This document shows positions 35,945 through 48,054 of a DNA stretch of 64,000 nt, in pieces. The notes below the pieces were generated by a model that ran no database searches, had not been told where the DNA came from, and was given only the letters and a program-made list of their open reading frames with translations. The stretch covers positions 87,011 to 151,010 of the forward strand of contig MNCI01003331.1 of NCBI GenBank assembly GCA_015680685.1, given 5' to 3'. Position 1 is the first letter of the stretch. Each line of letters starts with the position of its first letter. This DNA is from Gnetum montanum (lineage: Eukaryota > Streptophyta > Gnetopsida > Gnetales > Gnetaceae). Position numbers and translations under genes: made by a program.

Positions 35945-36389
35945 ACAGTTTATCATTTCCTTGGTTATTCAACTCTCTTCTTTCAATAAGACAAAGTCAA
36001 AAAAAGGCATTAAAATTAAAACTTACAATATAACTATAGAAAATGGTTAGGAGGTCTGTAAGAAAAGAGCACTCTACAATAGAATATATTGTTTGAATTG
36101 TGAACATTTAGATTTGAAGGGAAATCTCACTAATACTATAAAAAATCAGAAAAATTACATCAAAACCATTGATCAAATGAAGTCATCTCAATAAATTAGC
36201 AATAGCATTGGCACTACAAAACTACAAAGGATCAAGACCTCCAAAAGAAGAAAGCTAAAGTCTGGCATAAAATACTTGGACACACATCATATCCGAAAAT
36301 AGAAAATATAACAAAAATGAACAGAGCTATTGGCATGAAAGTTAGAGACATCCCAAAGGACAAATGGTAAATTTGCATCAAAGGCAAAC

Positions 36390-36830
36390 AAATGAATTCA
36401 TATCACACAAATCCTATGCAAAGAGTCAAAGAACTATTGCATCTCATCCACATTAACCTTGTAAGCTCCATGCCAATCACTGTCAATGGAGGAGCTAATT
36501 ATTTCTTTGTAATGATAGATGGCTATTCTAGATTTACATGGACCTACAATATAAAAAGCAAAGATGAAACATCCAACAAGTTTGAAGAAATTTTCATGTT
36601 GATGAAACATAAAAATCTCATCATTAGAAATATTTGAACAGATAGAGGAGGAGAGTTTATCAACAATAGATTCACTAAATTCTGTACTAAGGAAGATATA
36701 TTTCATTAAAACACTTGTGGATACATTCCACAATAAAATAACATAGGTGAGAGGAAAAATAGAATATTGCAAGATAGAATGAGATACCTTTTTAAACATG
36801 CTAAACTAACAAATTCTATTGGAGCATGAC
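36390..36830 (+). pseudogene. copia integrase remnant, 3' of the nested insertion
   Basis: 36392-36637 reads LLHLIHINLVSSMPI and YFFVMIDGYSRFTWTY, matching the copia integrase H-x-D...D-D-[FY]-S-R-x-[TY]-W region with the first catalytic D changed to N. TDRGGEFINNRFTKF follows after a stop (second catalytic D intact), then NNIGERKNRILQDRM (catalytic E region). Stops interrupt it at least three times. Confidence 0.8.
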
Positions 36831-37329
36831 ACTAACTATGAAAAATTAACTTATAAATAAAGTGATTAATAAAAATAATAATAATAAAAACTCCTTATGA
36901 GATGTTTCATGGAAGACTTCTTAACATTTCTCACATGAAGACATTTGGATGTCACTACTATGTTAAGACACCAAAGCAAATTTTGAGCAAGTTAGATGAT
37001 AGAGGAAAGACATGAATCTTCCTTGGATATGATTCTAAAATTAGTGGATACAATTGTTATGATCCTATTGAATAAAAATGATATTAATCAAGGGATGTCA
37101 TCTTTCTAAAGATAAATTTGGGACAATAGATTTTCAACAAGGTTTTCAAAAGATGGACACTCAACTCAACCCAAAATCTTGGATACAAAGGAGTCATCCT
37201 CAAAACTCAAATGCTAGATGTAAACTTTGAGAGGTAAATAATAAGATCTAGTGCTATTACCAACATGACATATTTAGCACTATCTTAAGAATTTAATATT
37301 TTGGAAGAAGCTATAAAAATGAAATAGTG

Positions 37330-37920
37330 GAGAAAAGGTATGGACAACAAATATGGAGTCATAATGAAGCATCACACTTGGGAGCTAGTAAATGAACTCA
37401 AAGAAAAGAAATTCATAGATTGTAAATGGCTATACAAAAGTAAATTCAATGAAAAAGAAGTAATCGTCAAAAAAAACAAAAAGGACATGTAGCTAAAGGA
37501 TTGAAACAAAAGAAACATATAGACTATGAGGAGATATTTGTAGCACTGGCAAGGTTTGAAATAATCAAACTCATCCTTTCTATAGCTATCCATTACTATC
37601 TTAAAATTCATCAAGTGGATATGAACTTAACCTTCCTTAATGGTCACATCAATGAAGAAGTCTATGTCTACAAACTTGAAGGATATGTCATCAAAGGAAA
37701 AGCAGATAAGGTCTGCAAACTAAATAAAGCATTGTATGGATTAAAGTAGGCTCAAAGGGCATGGTTTCATAGAATTAATGACTATTTGCTAAAAGGAGGA
37801 TATCCATCTTGTATGTTTAAGTCCACTTTGTATTACAAATATGATAATCTAGATTTCATCATAATCTTACTATATGTGGATGATCTTATCTTCCTATCCA
37901 AAACAATAAATTGATAGAAG
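37330..37920 (+). pseudogene. copia reverse transcriptase remnant
   Basis: WELVNELKEKKFIDCKWLYK (RT N-terminal signature) is followed by RFEIIKLILSIAIHY, IHQVDMNLTFLNGHINEEVY (the D-V-x-T-A-F-L-N-G motif, with altered V-x-T), KVCKLNKALYGLK and IIILLYVDDLIFLSK (the Y-V-D-D catalytic box intact). Stops and small frame changes occur between the blocks. It would copy the RNA genome into DNA. Confidence 0.8.
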
Positions 37921-38339
37921 AAATCAATCTTGGTATAAAGAGTGAATTTGAGATGAAAGACTTAGAAGAATTGAAATACTTTCTTAGAATTTAAGTTAAG
38001 CAAGACAAGGAGGAAATCAAAGTCCATTAAACCAAATATGCTTTATTCATACTAGAATGATATAAAATCAGCAAAGAAAAATTACAATATCTCCACTTCC
38101 TCATAATTTGAAGCTTTAATATAAGGATATTGCACCTCTTATAAATGTAACTCAATATAGAAGTATGATTGGAGTGATCAAATTTCTATGCCACACAAGA
38201 CCAAATCTTGAGTTTGTTATATCCTACCTATCATGATTCATGCCAAAATGAAGGCAAAGCCACCTCAATGCTTTCACATATATTATAAGCTACATTAAAG
38301 GCACAATATATCATGGACTCATTTATACCAAAGGAAATG

Positions 38340-38800
38340 AAAAATTTCATACTTATTTAGATGGTGAATAGGGAGGAGATAATAATGATAGAAAATCTAC
38401 ATCATGAGTCATAATATTCTATGGGGATAATGCAGTATATTGAAAATCAAAAAAATAAACTTCAATTCATCTCTCAACTTGTGAAGTTGAATTCATAGCT
38501 ATGGTTGAGTGCATACAACATATACTTTGGCTCAAGAAACTCATGATACACTTCGGATTCCAAGTTGGTCTTTCAATCAAACTATTTTGCAATAACACAA
38601 CAACCATCCAATTATCAAATAAGCATTTGCTACATAAGAAATCAAAGTACATAGACATCAAATATTACTTCATCAAATAAGAAGTGAAATAGAAAGCCAT
38701 CAAACTTGAACATTTGCAAACCAATAATCTACTAACCCATTTATTGACTAAATTTATTTTAAATTATAGAAATGAGTACATTTGTCATGGTATAGGCATA
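38340..38800 (+). pseudogene. copia RNase H remnant
   Basis: Fragments read DRKSTS, TCEVEFIAMVECIQHILWLK, FCNNTTTIQLSNKHLLHKKS and KYIDIKYYFIK, matching the D-x-R-K-S-T-S, S-T-x-E-A-E-[FY], C-D-N-x-[AS]-A and H-I-[DE]-x-[KR]-Y-H blocks of copia RNase H. A purine tract and the right LTR follow. Confidence 0.75.
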
Positions 38801-38864
38801 AAAAGGATTTAAGAATCAAGACAAGAAGATAAGAAAATTTATACATTTCACACTAAAGGAGGGA

Positions 38865-39619
38865 TGGTTAGAGATAGTGTGTCATGCCCCATATGTTCAA
38901 CAAGATAAACAAGAGAAAAAAGGTTAAACTTGTAGTTTATCATGACATCAAGCAAAAAGACAACTTGATTTTTATTTTATTAAAAGATTAATGGGCAGAT
39001 ACAATTAGAGAATAAACCCAGTTTCTCATGTCTCTTGAATTTCTAGTCTAAATTTGCATAAAATAATCATGTCCCGTTATATTCAATTAGGGACCCATTA
39101 TTTGGCTATGAATATGTGGGTAAATCATGTTTGGAAGAGATACAATTGATGCCATTGAGGCAATTTGATGCTACAACAATAAGATAGCTTATGTTACAAA
39201 ATTTTCTACTCCAATAACTTTCATCATCCGTCATCAATTCATCATATTTACTAATTCTTTCACTCAAGAAGTTGAATAATCATATTCAAGGCCACTGATG
39301 TAATAGCTTTTTTAACTACCAGATCAACTTAAATCAATTCCAAATTTTGAAGGTAGGAATATTGTGGAAAGAGTTTTATATCATGTATTTACATACTCCA
39401 AAGGTCTCTCCAATCACATCACAGAGATATTCATTATACAAATCACTAATTTTTATTTTGAATGTTAAAAAGTTTTATTCAAGATACCTTTTTCTAGATA
39501 TATTTGAATCATCAAATAAATTCTAATTAATCTTAAATTTTACAAGTTTATAGATTGTATAATGAGTTTTCTAACAAGATCACCTAAAACTTATCCAGCG
39601 TAAAGATATCGCAACTACA
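38865..39619 (+). repeat. 3' LTR of the old copia element
   Basis: 755 bp, preceded by AAAGGAGGGA and ending AACTACA. It is partner of 27066-27821. Confidence 0.85.
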
Positions 39620-40181
39620 AAAATAAAAAATAAAAAATAAAATCGAATTTTTCTTCACACCCATTAAGTAACTACCGTTCACACCCATGAAGTAACTTGG
39701 AAAGAACTGGTGCCAGCGTACTTTCGATTTTTGTAATATGTTGAGTGAAATTCCAAAGGAAAACAATGCGCCGGCTCTCAGGTAATCGCAAACACTGACA
39801 AGACTTAGTGGTTTTCAGGGTGTAAGAATTTACCGTGGTTACCTTCCTTCAAATGGATGGAAGGAAGAAAGGAATGATCCTCTTATTAAAGAGAATGAAT
39901 GACAATGATGGAATTTTACAACTTTTGGAAAAAGAAACTGTATTCTTTATTTCAAAGTTGTTCTGCTACAATAATTGTGCCTTTAACTTTTCTGTGCTTT
40001 GGCAAAAGCAAAAGAAATAGCTTGCCCTGCACATCTCAGTTTACTCAGATGCCGTCGGCACACCAGAGAATGAGCGTTAATATCCCAATGTCTCCTCTGA
40101 ATTGCATGCTTTGAATTCGCAGCATTAGAAACAGAGTGTTTGCCAACTGCAATAGAATTGAAAAATGGGGAGACTTAGATT

Positions 40182-40628
40182 ATGCAAAAAATGCTGGAAA
40201 TTTCCAAGCAGATGCTTCACATTCACTGCAAATCAAAAACAACCTTCAACACGAATGCCTACTTCCATAACTTGGATTCACTTAACGATTTGGATTTGAT
40301 AGTGGCATGTGATCAGATTCTGGCATTGTTTCAGGAAATAGAGGTGAGTTTGCTGATCTGTTTTCTTTTTTCTTTTCTTTACTACGTTTTTTTGTTTACC
40401 TTGGATGAATCTTAAGATCTAAGTGTTCAATTTTTTGAATCATTGTATTATGCATGTGATTTGTTCAGGATTCAAGGAAATGTGCTACTTAGCCAAGCTC
40501 TTATATGAGGTAAGACATCCGATGATTGAAATCCAAAAATTGGAGGAAGAAAATTACAGGGGCGTGGACCTGTTGCTACAAGGTTCTATTACGCGCTCTG
40601 TTCATGCAAATCCCTCCAAACTTATGAG
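40182..40628 (+). pseudogene. Exon remnants of an unidentified host gene, 5' part
   Basis: Reading at 40182-40344 ends in DLDLIVACDQILALFQEIE, directly before a good splice donor (GAG|GTGAGT). A second stretch, from about 40476 to 40628, reads EMCYLAKLLYEVRHPMI and LLLQGSITRSVHANPSKLMR and ends at a donor (GAG|GTAATTT). The young copia element begins seven bases after that exon end. The first stretch joins the second in frame only if the acceptor is CAAG|GAA; the more usual TTCAG|GATT acceptor gives a stop. I do not recognise the protein. Coding quality by eye is better than in the surroundings. It may be a gene broken by the insertion, or one that splices around it. Confidence 0.35.
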
Positions 40629-40635
40629 GTAATTT

Positions 40636-41113
40636 TGTAACAATTGTGGAAACATGCCTCCTACGTAAACATGGAAAGTTCTAAAAACGATTCAACTTTC
40701 TATTGTAATAGCTTTGGACAACAACATGACAGTTTTCGTTGCCATCCATCGGTGGCAATCGATTCATTGTTATCTGATAATGGTCTCATATTTTTCTAAT
40801 AAATGGTAACTGATTTCGAGGCTTTCGGATTCTTGATGGGAGAACAAGGCACGGGAATCAATTGCAGTATAGCAGTTCAGGTCCCTTTCACAGTCGCTTA
40901 CAGTCTGCATACACCATCACCGCAGAGCGCCCGTGTAAAAGAAGATCCAGAACATTCAGGCATCAATGGCATCAATGGCTGGAGGTCAGTTCGATCTGTT
41001 TTTCAAATTGATTTGTGCATTTTTGTTTCATGCACATTTCTAGATTAAGAGATCTATTTTTACATGCTTCCGCTTGTTCAATCCGGTTTTGATGCACGTA
41101 AGATCTTCTAACA
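40636..41113 (+). repeat. 5' LTR of the young copia element
   Basis: 478 bp, starts TGTAACAATTGTGG and ends CTTCTAACA, followed by TT and the primer-binding site. It contains an 81-codon open frame (40803-41048) that also exists in the 3' LTR; this is LTR sequence, not a gene. Confidence 0.9.
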
Positions 41114-41115
41114 TT

Positions 41116-41127
41116 TGGTATTGGAGC
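41116..41127 (+). other. Primer-binding site (initiator tRNA-Met type)
   Basis: TGGTATTGGAGC, two bases after the LTR; one of the common copia variants of TGGTATCAGAGC. Confidence 0.85.
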
Positions 41128-43131
41128 AAGATAGATCTCTGCCTTGATGCTTAGTTTTGGTTTTCTAGGTTTTGCCTTGTTTGCGTTTCTGGTGTCCAGC
41201 TCCGTTTCTTTGTTGTTGCTTGAAACCCTACCGCGAGAGCCGCTTCCAGTTCCAATGTCCATTTTGCGTATTTTCTTTTCGATTGCGGAACTCCTGCCCG
41301 TGCGCTCCGATCTGCGGATTTGGCCTCAGAATATTTAAGGTTGCAGAGCTGAGGTTATTTTTTTATTGCTCGTCCGGGTGTGTTTCTCGAGCTAGTCATG
41401 GCGCGGCTTTAAAGAGGAATCGGTAGCACCTGTTTAGCTGTTGCGTCAGTGTGTTTTGCTGCCAAATTAAACACCTGCCCTCTCTGTGTCTTGCTCCTTA
41501 TCTGCTTTTGAATTGCGTTACTGATTGCCTCTCTTTTCCTCTGTTTCTGCTTTTGCATTGCATTACGCTATTGGAGAATTTCGGGGTTTTGTTTTCTAAA
41601 AGTTCTGGCTTGGATTCTGACTTGCTATGGTCTGCAAGCCTGCCTGAAGCCCATTTTGTTGAAGGAGCAGGGGAGTGTTTTTCCTGTGAAAGGTAGTTTC
41701 AGAAATGGCGGGTGGATCCCGTGGACAAGTAATTTAAGGCTGCATTTGGGGATATATCTATCCTGAATTCTTGGCTAGTCGAGATTGGGATTTGGTTTTA
41801 TATGCGATTATTTGGCCATATTTTCCGAGGTTCATACCGATAAATGATGCCTTGGTAATTTTTTTTTTTAAATTCTGGTTTCTGGAGAAACTGCACATAT
41901 TTTATTCTACGATTGCGGCAATTGTTCGCGCATGCTGTAAGATCCGCTTAAGGTTGAATTTGCTGCTGTGGTTTTTTTTTTTAACCTGCTGAGATTTTGA
42001 ATCGCTTATTTTGGACCTGGGGAAGGGACTGTTACATTTAATTTATTCAATGGATGTAGTTTATTACATGCGATTTTCAATATGGCTATGAAAATAACAT
42101 AAACCGTTTCACACGTAAACTATTTATCATGTTGAATGTTGGCCTTTAAAATATTTAATTTGCTCACATGGGTGAGTAATTTTGGCATTATGGAATGACA
42201 GTTTTTTTTTTTTACACTACCATTTTTTGAAATAAGGATGCATTGATTTAAATGATTCATATGGAAGAAAATATATATATAGATATATATTCCATTGTTG
42301 TTTTGAAAAATGGCAATTATGGACTCATGTTTTGGTGTTTCTCAAGCAAGAAATGATTGTAGGTTTTTTCATGCTTCCTTAGAATTTAATTGCATTTTGT
42401 CAATACTGATTTTGATGCATAATGTAATCGTATGTATAACAAGAAAGAAAATTTTTGCATCATTTACTAGTGATCCTTATAATTTGTATAGTCATAGAGT
42501 GGCCACAACATCTTTGATTATACAAAATTATAAATTAAGAGTTTTGGATCACATAAGTAATTGTGATTAATCACATGTAATATAATAGACTTTATCCCAC
42601 AGGAATTTCTATTATATTTAATGTGGTCAATCAGGATGAAATGTTGAATTATTTTTCTTAATTTGCCCACAGGGATTAAGAAAAGGCATATAATTCAATA
42701 GTTTCCTCATAAGGATATATGGATCTATTTGAATTAAAATTTAGCCCACAGGCAATTTTATGTCATTTGATTCATATCTTGCATGTTTTACATTGGTAAA
42801 TGTGCCCTAAGGTATTTCATCACATATATAGTATTGTGATTAATCATCTGTCATATGATAGATTTTGTCCCACATGAATTTCCATTATATTTACAGTGAT
42901 TAATCAGGGTGAAGTATTGAATTATTTTTCTTAATTTGCCCACAGGGATTAAGAAAAGGAATATAGTTTAATAGCTTCATCATAAGGATATATGAGTCTG
43001 TTTGAATTAAAATTTAGCCCACAGGCAATTTTATGTCATGTGATTCATATTTTTGCATGTTTACATTGGTACACATGTCCTATAGTTTATAGCCTAAAAT
43101 TTAGTGACATAAGCATGTTTATTTTGCAGCT
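41128..43131 (+). other. Long leader of the young copia element
   Basis: About 2 kb without element genes. 42563-42780 and 42839-43060 are direct repeats about 276 bp apart. Both contain TTAATTTGCCCACAGGGATT and ATTTAGCCCACAGGCAATTT. The gag start codon is preceded by TTATTTTGCAGCT, a good splice-acceptor-like sequence, so the leader could be partly removed by splicing. An internal GATATATAT tract is at about 42270-42290. Confidence 0.7.
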
Positions 43132-45537
43132 ATGCAACCTGTAAATTACTCTGACTCTAAATGTGACATTCCTGAATTGATGGGTGATAATTACAAGGTG
43201 TGGAAGGAGAGAATTCTCCTTCATTTAGGATGGATGGACATTGATTATGCTATCCGTAAGGATGAACCACCTGTGGTTAATGCAACCAACCATCCAGATG
43301 ATATTGGTCTTTATGATAAATGGGAGCGATCTAATCGTCTCTGTGTAATGTTCACAAAAACCAAGATCTCAGCTGGTATACGTGGATCATTGGAACAGTA
43401 TAACAATGTGCACGCTTTGTTAAAAGCTATTGATGAACAATTTGAAACATCAGACAAAGCGTTGGCCAGCACCTTGATAATGAAGTTTTCATCCATGAAG
43501 CTCACTAGAATTGGTGGTGTGTGTGAGCACATCATGCACATGAGGGACATAGCGGCTCAACTAAAAATGCTTGAGGTTGAGATGTCTGAATCTTTCCTTG
43601 TGCACTACATCCTAAACACGCTCCCACCGCAGTATGGACCCTTTAAGATTTCTTACAACACACATAAGGACAAATGGTCAATTAATGAATTGATGACCAT
43701 GTGTGTGCAAGAAGAGGGTAGACTTGCCATGGAAGCGAAGGAAAGTGTGCATCTGGCCATGCAAGGAAAGAATACAAAACAAGTCAACACTAAAGGGAAG
43801 GGAAAAATCCCTCCACAAGCTGATATCAAGAAGGAATCTAGATGCTTTTTCTGTAAAAAGAAAGGGCACATAAAGAAAGATTGCCTTAAACATCAGAGAT
43901 GGCTTGAAAAGAAAGGTACTCAATCCTCATTTGTTTGTTTTGAATCTAATATGGTTGATGTTAGTCATAACACATGGTGGATTGACTCCGGTTCTACAAT
44001 CCATGTTACTAATTCCTTGCAGGGATTAGCAAACCTAAGGAAGCCAGTAGGAAGTGAGTCATGCATCTATTCGGGCAACAAGATGCGCTCACATGTGGAA
44101 GCGATTGGCACATGCAAATTAGTTTTAAGTAGTGGTTTTGTTTTGGATTTGGAAAGGACATTTTACATTCCTTGTTTTTCAAGGAATTTAATTTCTGTAT
44201 CAAGGCTTGTATCATTGGGATTTTCCTTTAACTTTTCAGATACTATGTTCAGTGTATCTTATAGATCTGAAATAGTTGGAAATGGTACATTAACAGATGG
44301 TCTTTTTCAACTTAATTTACAAAACGACACTTCTTACACTTCTATGCATGTTCATGCTGGCATTAAGCGATGTGTTATGAATGAGGAATCCTCTATGTTA
44401 TGGCATCGTAGATTAGGCCATATCTCCATTGAGAGAATCAAGCGCTTGGTAACTGATGGAGTACTTAGTACTCTTGATTTTACTGACTTTGACACTTGTG
44501 TAAACTGCATAAAGGGAAAGCAGACCAATGTGTCAAAGAAAGGTGCCAAGAGGAGTTCTGCCATATTAGAAATCATACATACGGATATTTGTAGTCCAGA
44601 TATGGATGCATATGATCAACGGTATTTCATTACCTTTATTGATGACTACTCACGATACATGTATCTCTACTTGCTTCATCACAAAAATGAAGCTTTAGAT
44701 GCCTTTAAGGTATTTAAGGCTGAAGTAGAGAAACAATGCGGTAAGCAAATAAAGATAGTGAGGTCTGATAGAGGTGGTGAATACTATGGTAGATACACTG
44801 ATGATGGACAAGCACCTGGTCCCTTTGCTAAGTTTCTTCAAGAGCATGGGATTGTTGCCCAATACACTATGCCTGGTTCTCCGGACCAAAATGGTGTGGC
44901 AGAAAGAAGAAACCGAACATTATTGGACATGGTGCGGAGTATGCTTAGCAGCTCCAAGCTTCCTAAGTCTTTGTGGAATGAAGCCCTTAAGACGGCAGTG
45001 TATATATTAAACCGAGTTCCAACCAAGGCTGTCTCTAAGACACCATTTGAATTGTGGAAAGGTTGGAAACCGAGTTTGCGACATATACGCATTTGGGGAT
45101 GCCCGTCTGAGGTAAGAGTCTATAATCCACAAGAGAAGAAGCTAGACCCTAGGACCATAAGTGGGTATTTCGTTGGATATGCCGAACGGTCTAAGGGATA
45201 CAGATTTTATTGTCCATCACATACTACTAGGTTTGTGGAATCAAGGAATGCTAAATTTCTTGAGAATGACTTGATTAGTGGGAGTCATCATTCCTGGAAC
45301 GAAATTCCAGCGACTGATCATGCGGATGCTCAACCCTCTACTTCAAGTACTCGATTGATTGTTGTACACAACACGCCTACAGTACAAATACGTGATGTAC
45401 ATCCACCAGTCGTTGAAGTTCCACAAACTGCTGGTCAAGACATAGTAGATCCAGCTGAACAACAGATACCAGTTCCTGTTGAACAGCCCGTTGATCATCT
45501 TGCCCCTCAGGAGCCTGATGAACCAACATTAAGATGA
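43132..45537 (+). pseudogene. gag-pol: copia gag-protease-integrase part of the polyprotein (ends at a premature TGA)
   Basis: 801 codons open. Gag capsid is about 1-210. The zinc knuckle CFFCKKKGHIKKDC has C238, C241, H246, C251. Protease active site WWIDSGSTIHVT has D285. The pre-integrase region contains MLWHRRLGHIS. Integrase catalytic residues are D485 (HTDICS), D546 (RSDRGGEYY) and E591 (NGVAERRNRT), all present. The C-terminal integrase part ends in a low-complexity P/Q/V region. The stop at 45535-45537 sits where related polyproteins have an arginine (L-R-R-S-T-R context) and fits CGA to TGA. Downstream sequence continues in the same frame. It makes particle protein, protease and integrase. 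Confidence 0.92.
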
Positions 45538-47193
45538 TCTACTAGAATAAAGCGATCAGGCATTCCTAGTGACTATATAGTGTATCTACAGGAATTTGAC
45601 TACAACATAGGAGCCGAAAATGATCCTGACACGTTTTCACAAGCCATGAGTTGTAAGGAATCCGACTTATGGTATGATGCCATGAAAGATGAGATGAACT
45701 CTATGTCCACTAATGGAGTCTGGGATCTTGTCAAGTTGCCCAATGGTGTTAAAGCCATAGGATCCAAATGGGTCTTCAAGACTAAAAGAGACTCCTTGGA
45801 CAACATTGAAAGATATAAGGCTAGACTTGTTGCCAAAGGGTTAACTCAGCATGAGGAAATAGATTACATGGAGACCTTTTCTCCTGTATCTAGGAAGGAC
45901 TCCCTTCATGTGATCATGGCATTGGTAGCTCACTTTGATTTTGAACTACATCAAATGGATGTGAAAACAGCATTCCTTAATGGTGATTTAGAGGAAGAGG
46001 TTTATATGAAACAACCTGAAGGATTCTCCTCTAATGATGATGAGCAATTGGTATGCAAGCTTAAAAAGTCTATACATGGCTTGAAACAGGCCTCCCGTCA
46101 GTGGTATTTGAAATTCCATGATTTCATCTCTTCATTTGGCTTTGAAGAAAACATTATGGATCAATGCATATACCAGAAGGTCAGTGGGAGTAAAATCTGT
46201 TTTCTTGTCCTCTATGTGGATGATATCCTTCTTGCAACCAATGATCATGGATTTTTATATGCGGTGAAACAATTTCTCTCTAAGAATTTTGACATGAAGG
46301 ATATGGGTGAGGCATCTTATGTCCTTGACATTAAGATCCATAAGGATAGATCTAGATATATTTTGGGTCTATCACAGGAAACCTATATCAATAAAGTTCT
46401 AGAGAGGTGTCGGATGAAAGATTGTTCACCAAGTATTGCACCCATTGTAAAGGGTGACAGGTTCAATTTGAACCAGTGCCGTATGAATGATTTAGAGAAA
46501 AGTCACATGAGCAACATTCCATATGCTTCAGCTGTTGGAAGCCTTATGTATGCTCAGGTCTACACATGACCTGACATTGCATTTGCTATGGGGATGTTGG
46601 GCCGATATCAGAGTAATCCAGGTATCGACCACTGGAAGGCTGCAAAGAAAGTCATGAGGTACCTTCAAGGTACAAAGGATTACATGCTTATGTATCGACG
46701 AACTGACCATTTGGAGGTGATTGGCTACTCCGCTTCAGACTTTGTTGGCTACGTTGATTCCAGGAAATCAACATCAGGTTATGTTTTTATGCTAGCTGGA
46801 GGAGCCATCTCCTGGAGGAGTGGAAAGCAAACCTTGGTTGCTACTTCCACAATGAAGGCAGAGTTCGTTTCTTGTTTTGTGGCTACTTCACATGGTGTAT
46901 GGTTAAATAGTTTCATATCAGGGCTTAGAATTATGGATTCAATATCTAGGCCATTACAGATATTTTGTGATAATTCAGCTGTTGTCTTTATGGCTAAGAA
47001 TAATAAGAGTGGCAGTCGAAATAAACACGTTGACATAAAGTACTTAGCCATAAGGGATCGCATTAAAGAAAATAAAGTGGTCATAGATCATATCAGCACT
47101 GAATTAATGCTAGCTGATCCTTTGACCAAAGGAATGCCACCACGGTCATTCAAGGATCATGTCACTCCGATGGGACTTGGTTCCATGATGTAA
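45538..47193 (+). pseudogene. copia RT-RNase H part of the polyprotein, one further premature TGA
   Basis: Same frame as 43132-45537. RT: GVWDLVKLPNGVKAIGSKWV, ERYKARLVAKGLTQ, DVKTAFLNGDLEEEVYM, IHGLKQASRQWY and the catalytic LYVDDILLA are intact. A TGA at 46567-46569 replaces the arginine of the T-R-P-D-I-x-F block. RNase H follows (46588-47193): DSRKSTSGYVFM, ATSTMKAEFVSC (usually E-A-E), IFCDNSAVV, NKHVDIKYLAIRD and LADPLTKGMPP. The frame ends at 47193. Without the two TGA codons the frame 43132-47193 would be 1353 codons, a normal copia length. Confidence 0.92.
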
Positions 47194-47481
47194 TATGTTG
47201 TACAACATTACAGTGTTAATGAAACTCTATTCAGTTGTGCATTTTCTCATACAGTTGCGCATAAAGTCATTAGAGAACACACACATAGAGGATGGACCGC
47301 GAATAAACATTGGGTTTGTTCATACAGTTAAAGTTACCATATAAAGGAATTGACTTTAAGAAATAATACATTGTAATACATGGAAGATACTACTCGCATT
47401 AAGAGGAACTATCACCATGATTCATGTATTTATTTCTTGAAAGTTGAATATTAGAATAAATATGGAGACCAAGTGGGAGAT

Positions 47482-48054
47482 TGTAACAATTGTGGAAACA
47501 TGCCTCCTACGTAAACATGGAAAGTTCTAAAAACGATTCAACTTTCTATTGTGATAGCTTTGGACAGCAACATGATAGTTTTCGTTGCCATCCATCAGTG
47601 GCAATCGATTCATTGTTATCTGATAATGGTCTCATATTTTTCTAATAAATGGTAACTGATTCCGAGGCTTTCGGGTTCTTGATGGGAGAACAAGGCACGG
47701 GAAGCAATTGTAGTATGGCAATCGATTCATTGTTATCTGATAATGGTCTCATATTTTTCTAATAAATGGTAACTGATTCCGAGGCTTTCGGGTTCTTGAT
47801 GGGAGAACAAGGCACGGGAAGCAATTGCAGTATAGCAGTTCAAGTCCCTTTCACAGTCGCTTATAGTCTGCATACACCATCACCGCAGAGCGCCCGTGTG
47901 AAAGAAGATCCAGAATATTCAGGCATCAATGGCATCAATGGCTGGAGGTCAGTTCGATCTGTTTTTCAAATTGATTTGTGCATTTTTGTTTCATGCACAT
48001 TTGTAGATTAAGAGATCTGTGTTTACATGCTTCTGCTTGTGCAATCCGGTTTTG
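47482..48054 (+). repeat. 3' LTR of the young copia element, with internal 117-bp duplication
   Basis: Starts TGTAACAATTGTGG after the purine tract. 47602-47718 and 47719-47835 are near-identical tandem copies; the 5' LTR has only one. Similarity to the 5' LTR stops at CCGGTTTTG (48054). Confidence 0.9.

Larger units (their letters stand above)
27066..39619 (+). mobile_element. Old Ty1/copia element, split by a nested gypsy element
   Basis: LTRs at 27066-27821 and 38865-39619 (756 and 755 bp) share long colinear similarity. Both start TG and end AACTACA. The right one is preceded by a purine tract (AAAGGAGGGA). Coding remnants in copia order lie on the plus strand: zinc knuckle and protease left of 28394, then integrase, RT and RNase H right of 35944. 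The gypsy element 28394-35944 sits between protease and integrase. The outer LTRs differ much more than those of the inner element, so the copia is older. No clear target duplication was seen. Most of gag seems deleted, since the zinc-knuckle remnant lies only about 200 bp after the left LTR. Confidence 0.88.
40636..48054 (+). mobile_element. Young Ty1/copia retrotransposon, near-intact
   Basis: 5' LTR 40636-41113, primer-binding site 41116-41127, about 2 kb leader, polyprotein 43132-47193, purine tract AAGTGGGAGAT at 47471-47481, 3' LTR from 47482. The LTRs differ at about 16 of 456 aligned positions by eye (near 3.5%), plus a 117-bp tandem duplication in the 3' LTR. The last 22 bp of the 5' LTR (after CCGGTTTTG) do not recur in the 3' copy, so the right end is damaged and no target duplication is visible. 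The left flank is AATTT. It is inserted in an intron-like position of an unidentified gene. Confidence 0.93.

Noticed and set aside
28389-35949. Direct-repeat CRISPR-like spacing of GATATC units
   Set aside because: Units are too short and degenerate, lie in LTRs of a plant element, and have no cas genes.
40803-41048. 81-codon open frame repeated at 47766-48011
   Set aside because: It lies inside both LTRs of the young copia element; the repetition is due to the LTR pair, not to a duplicated gene.
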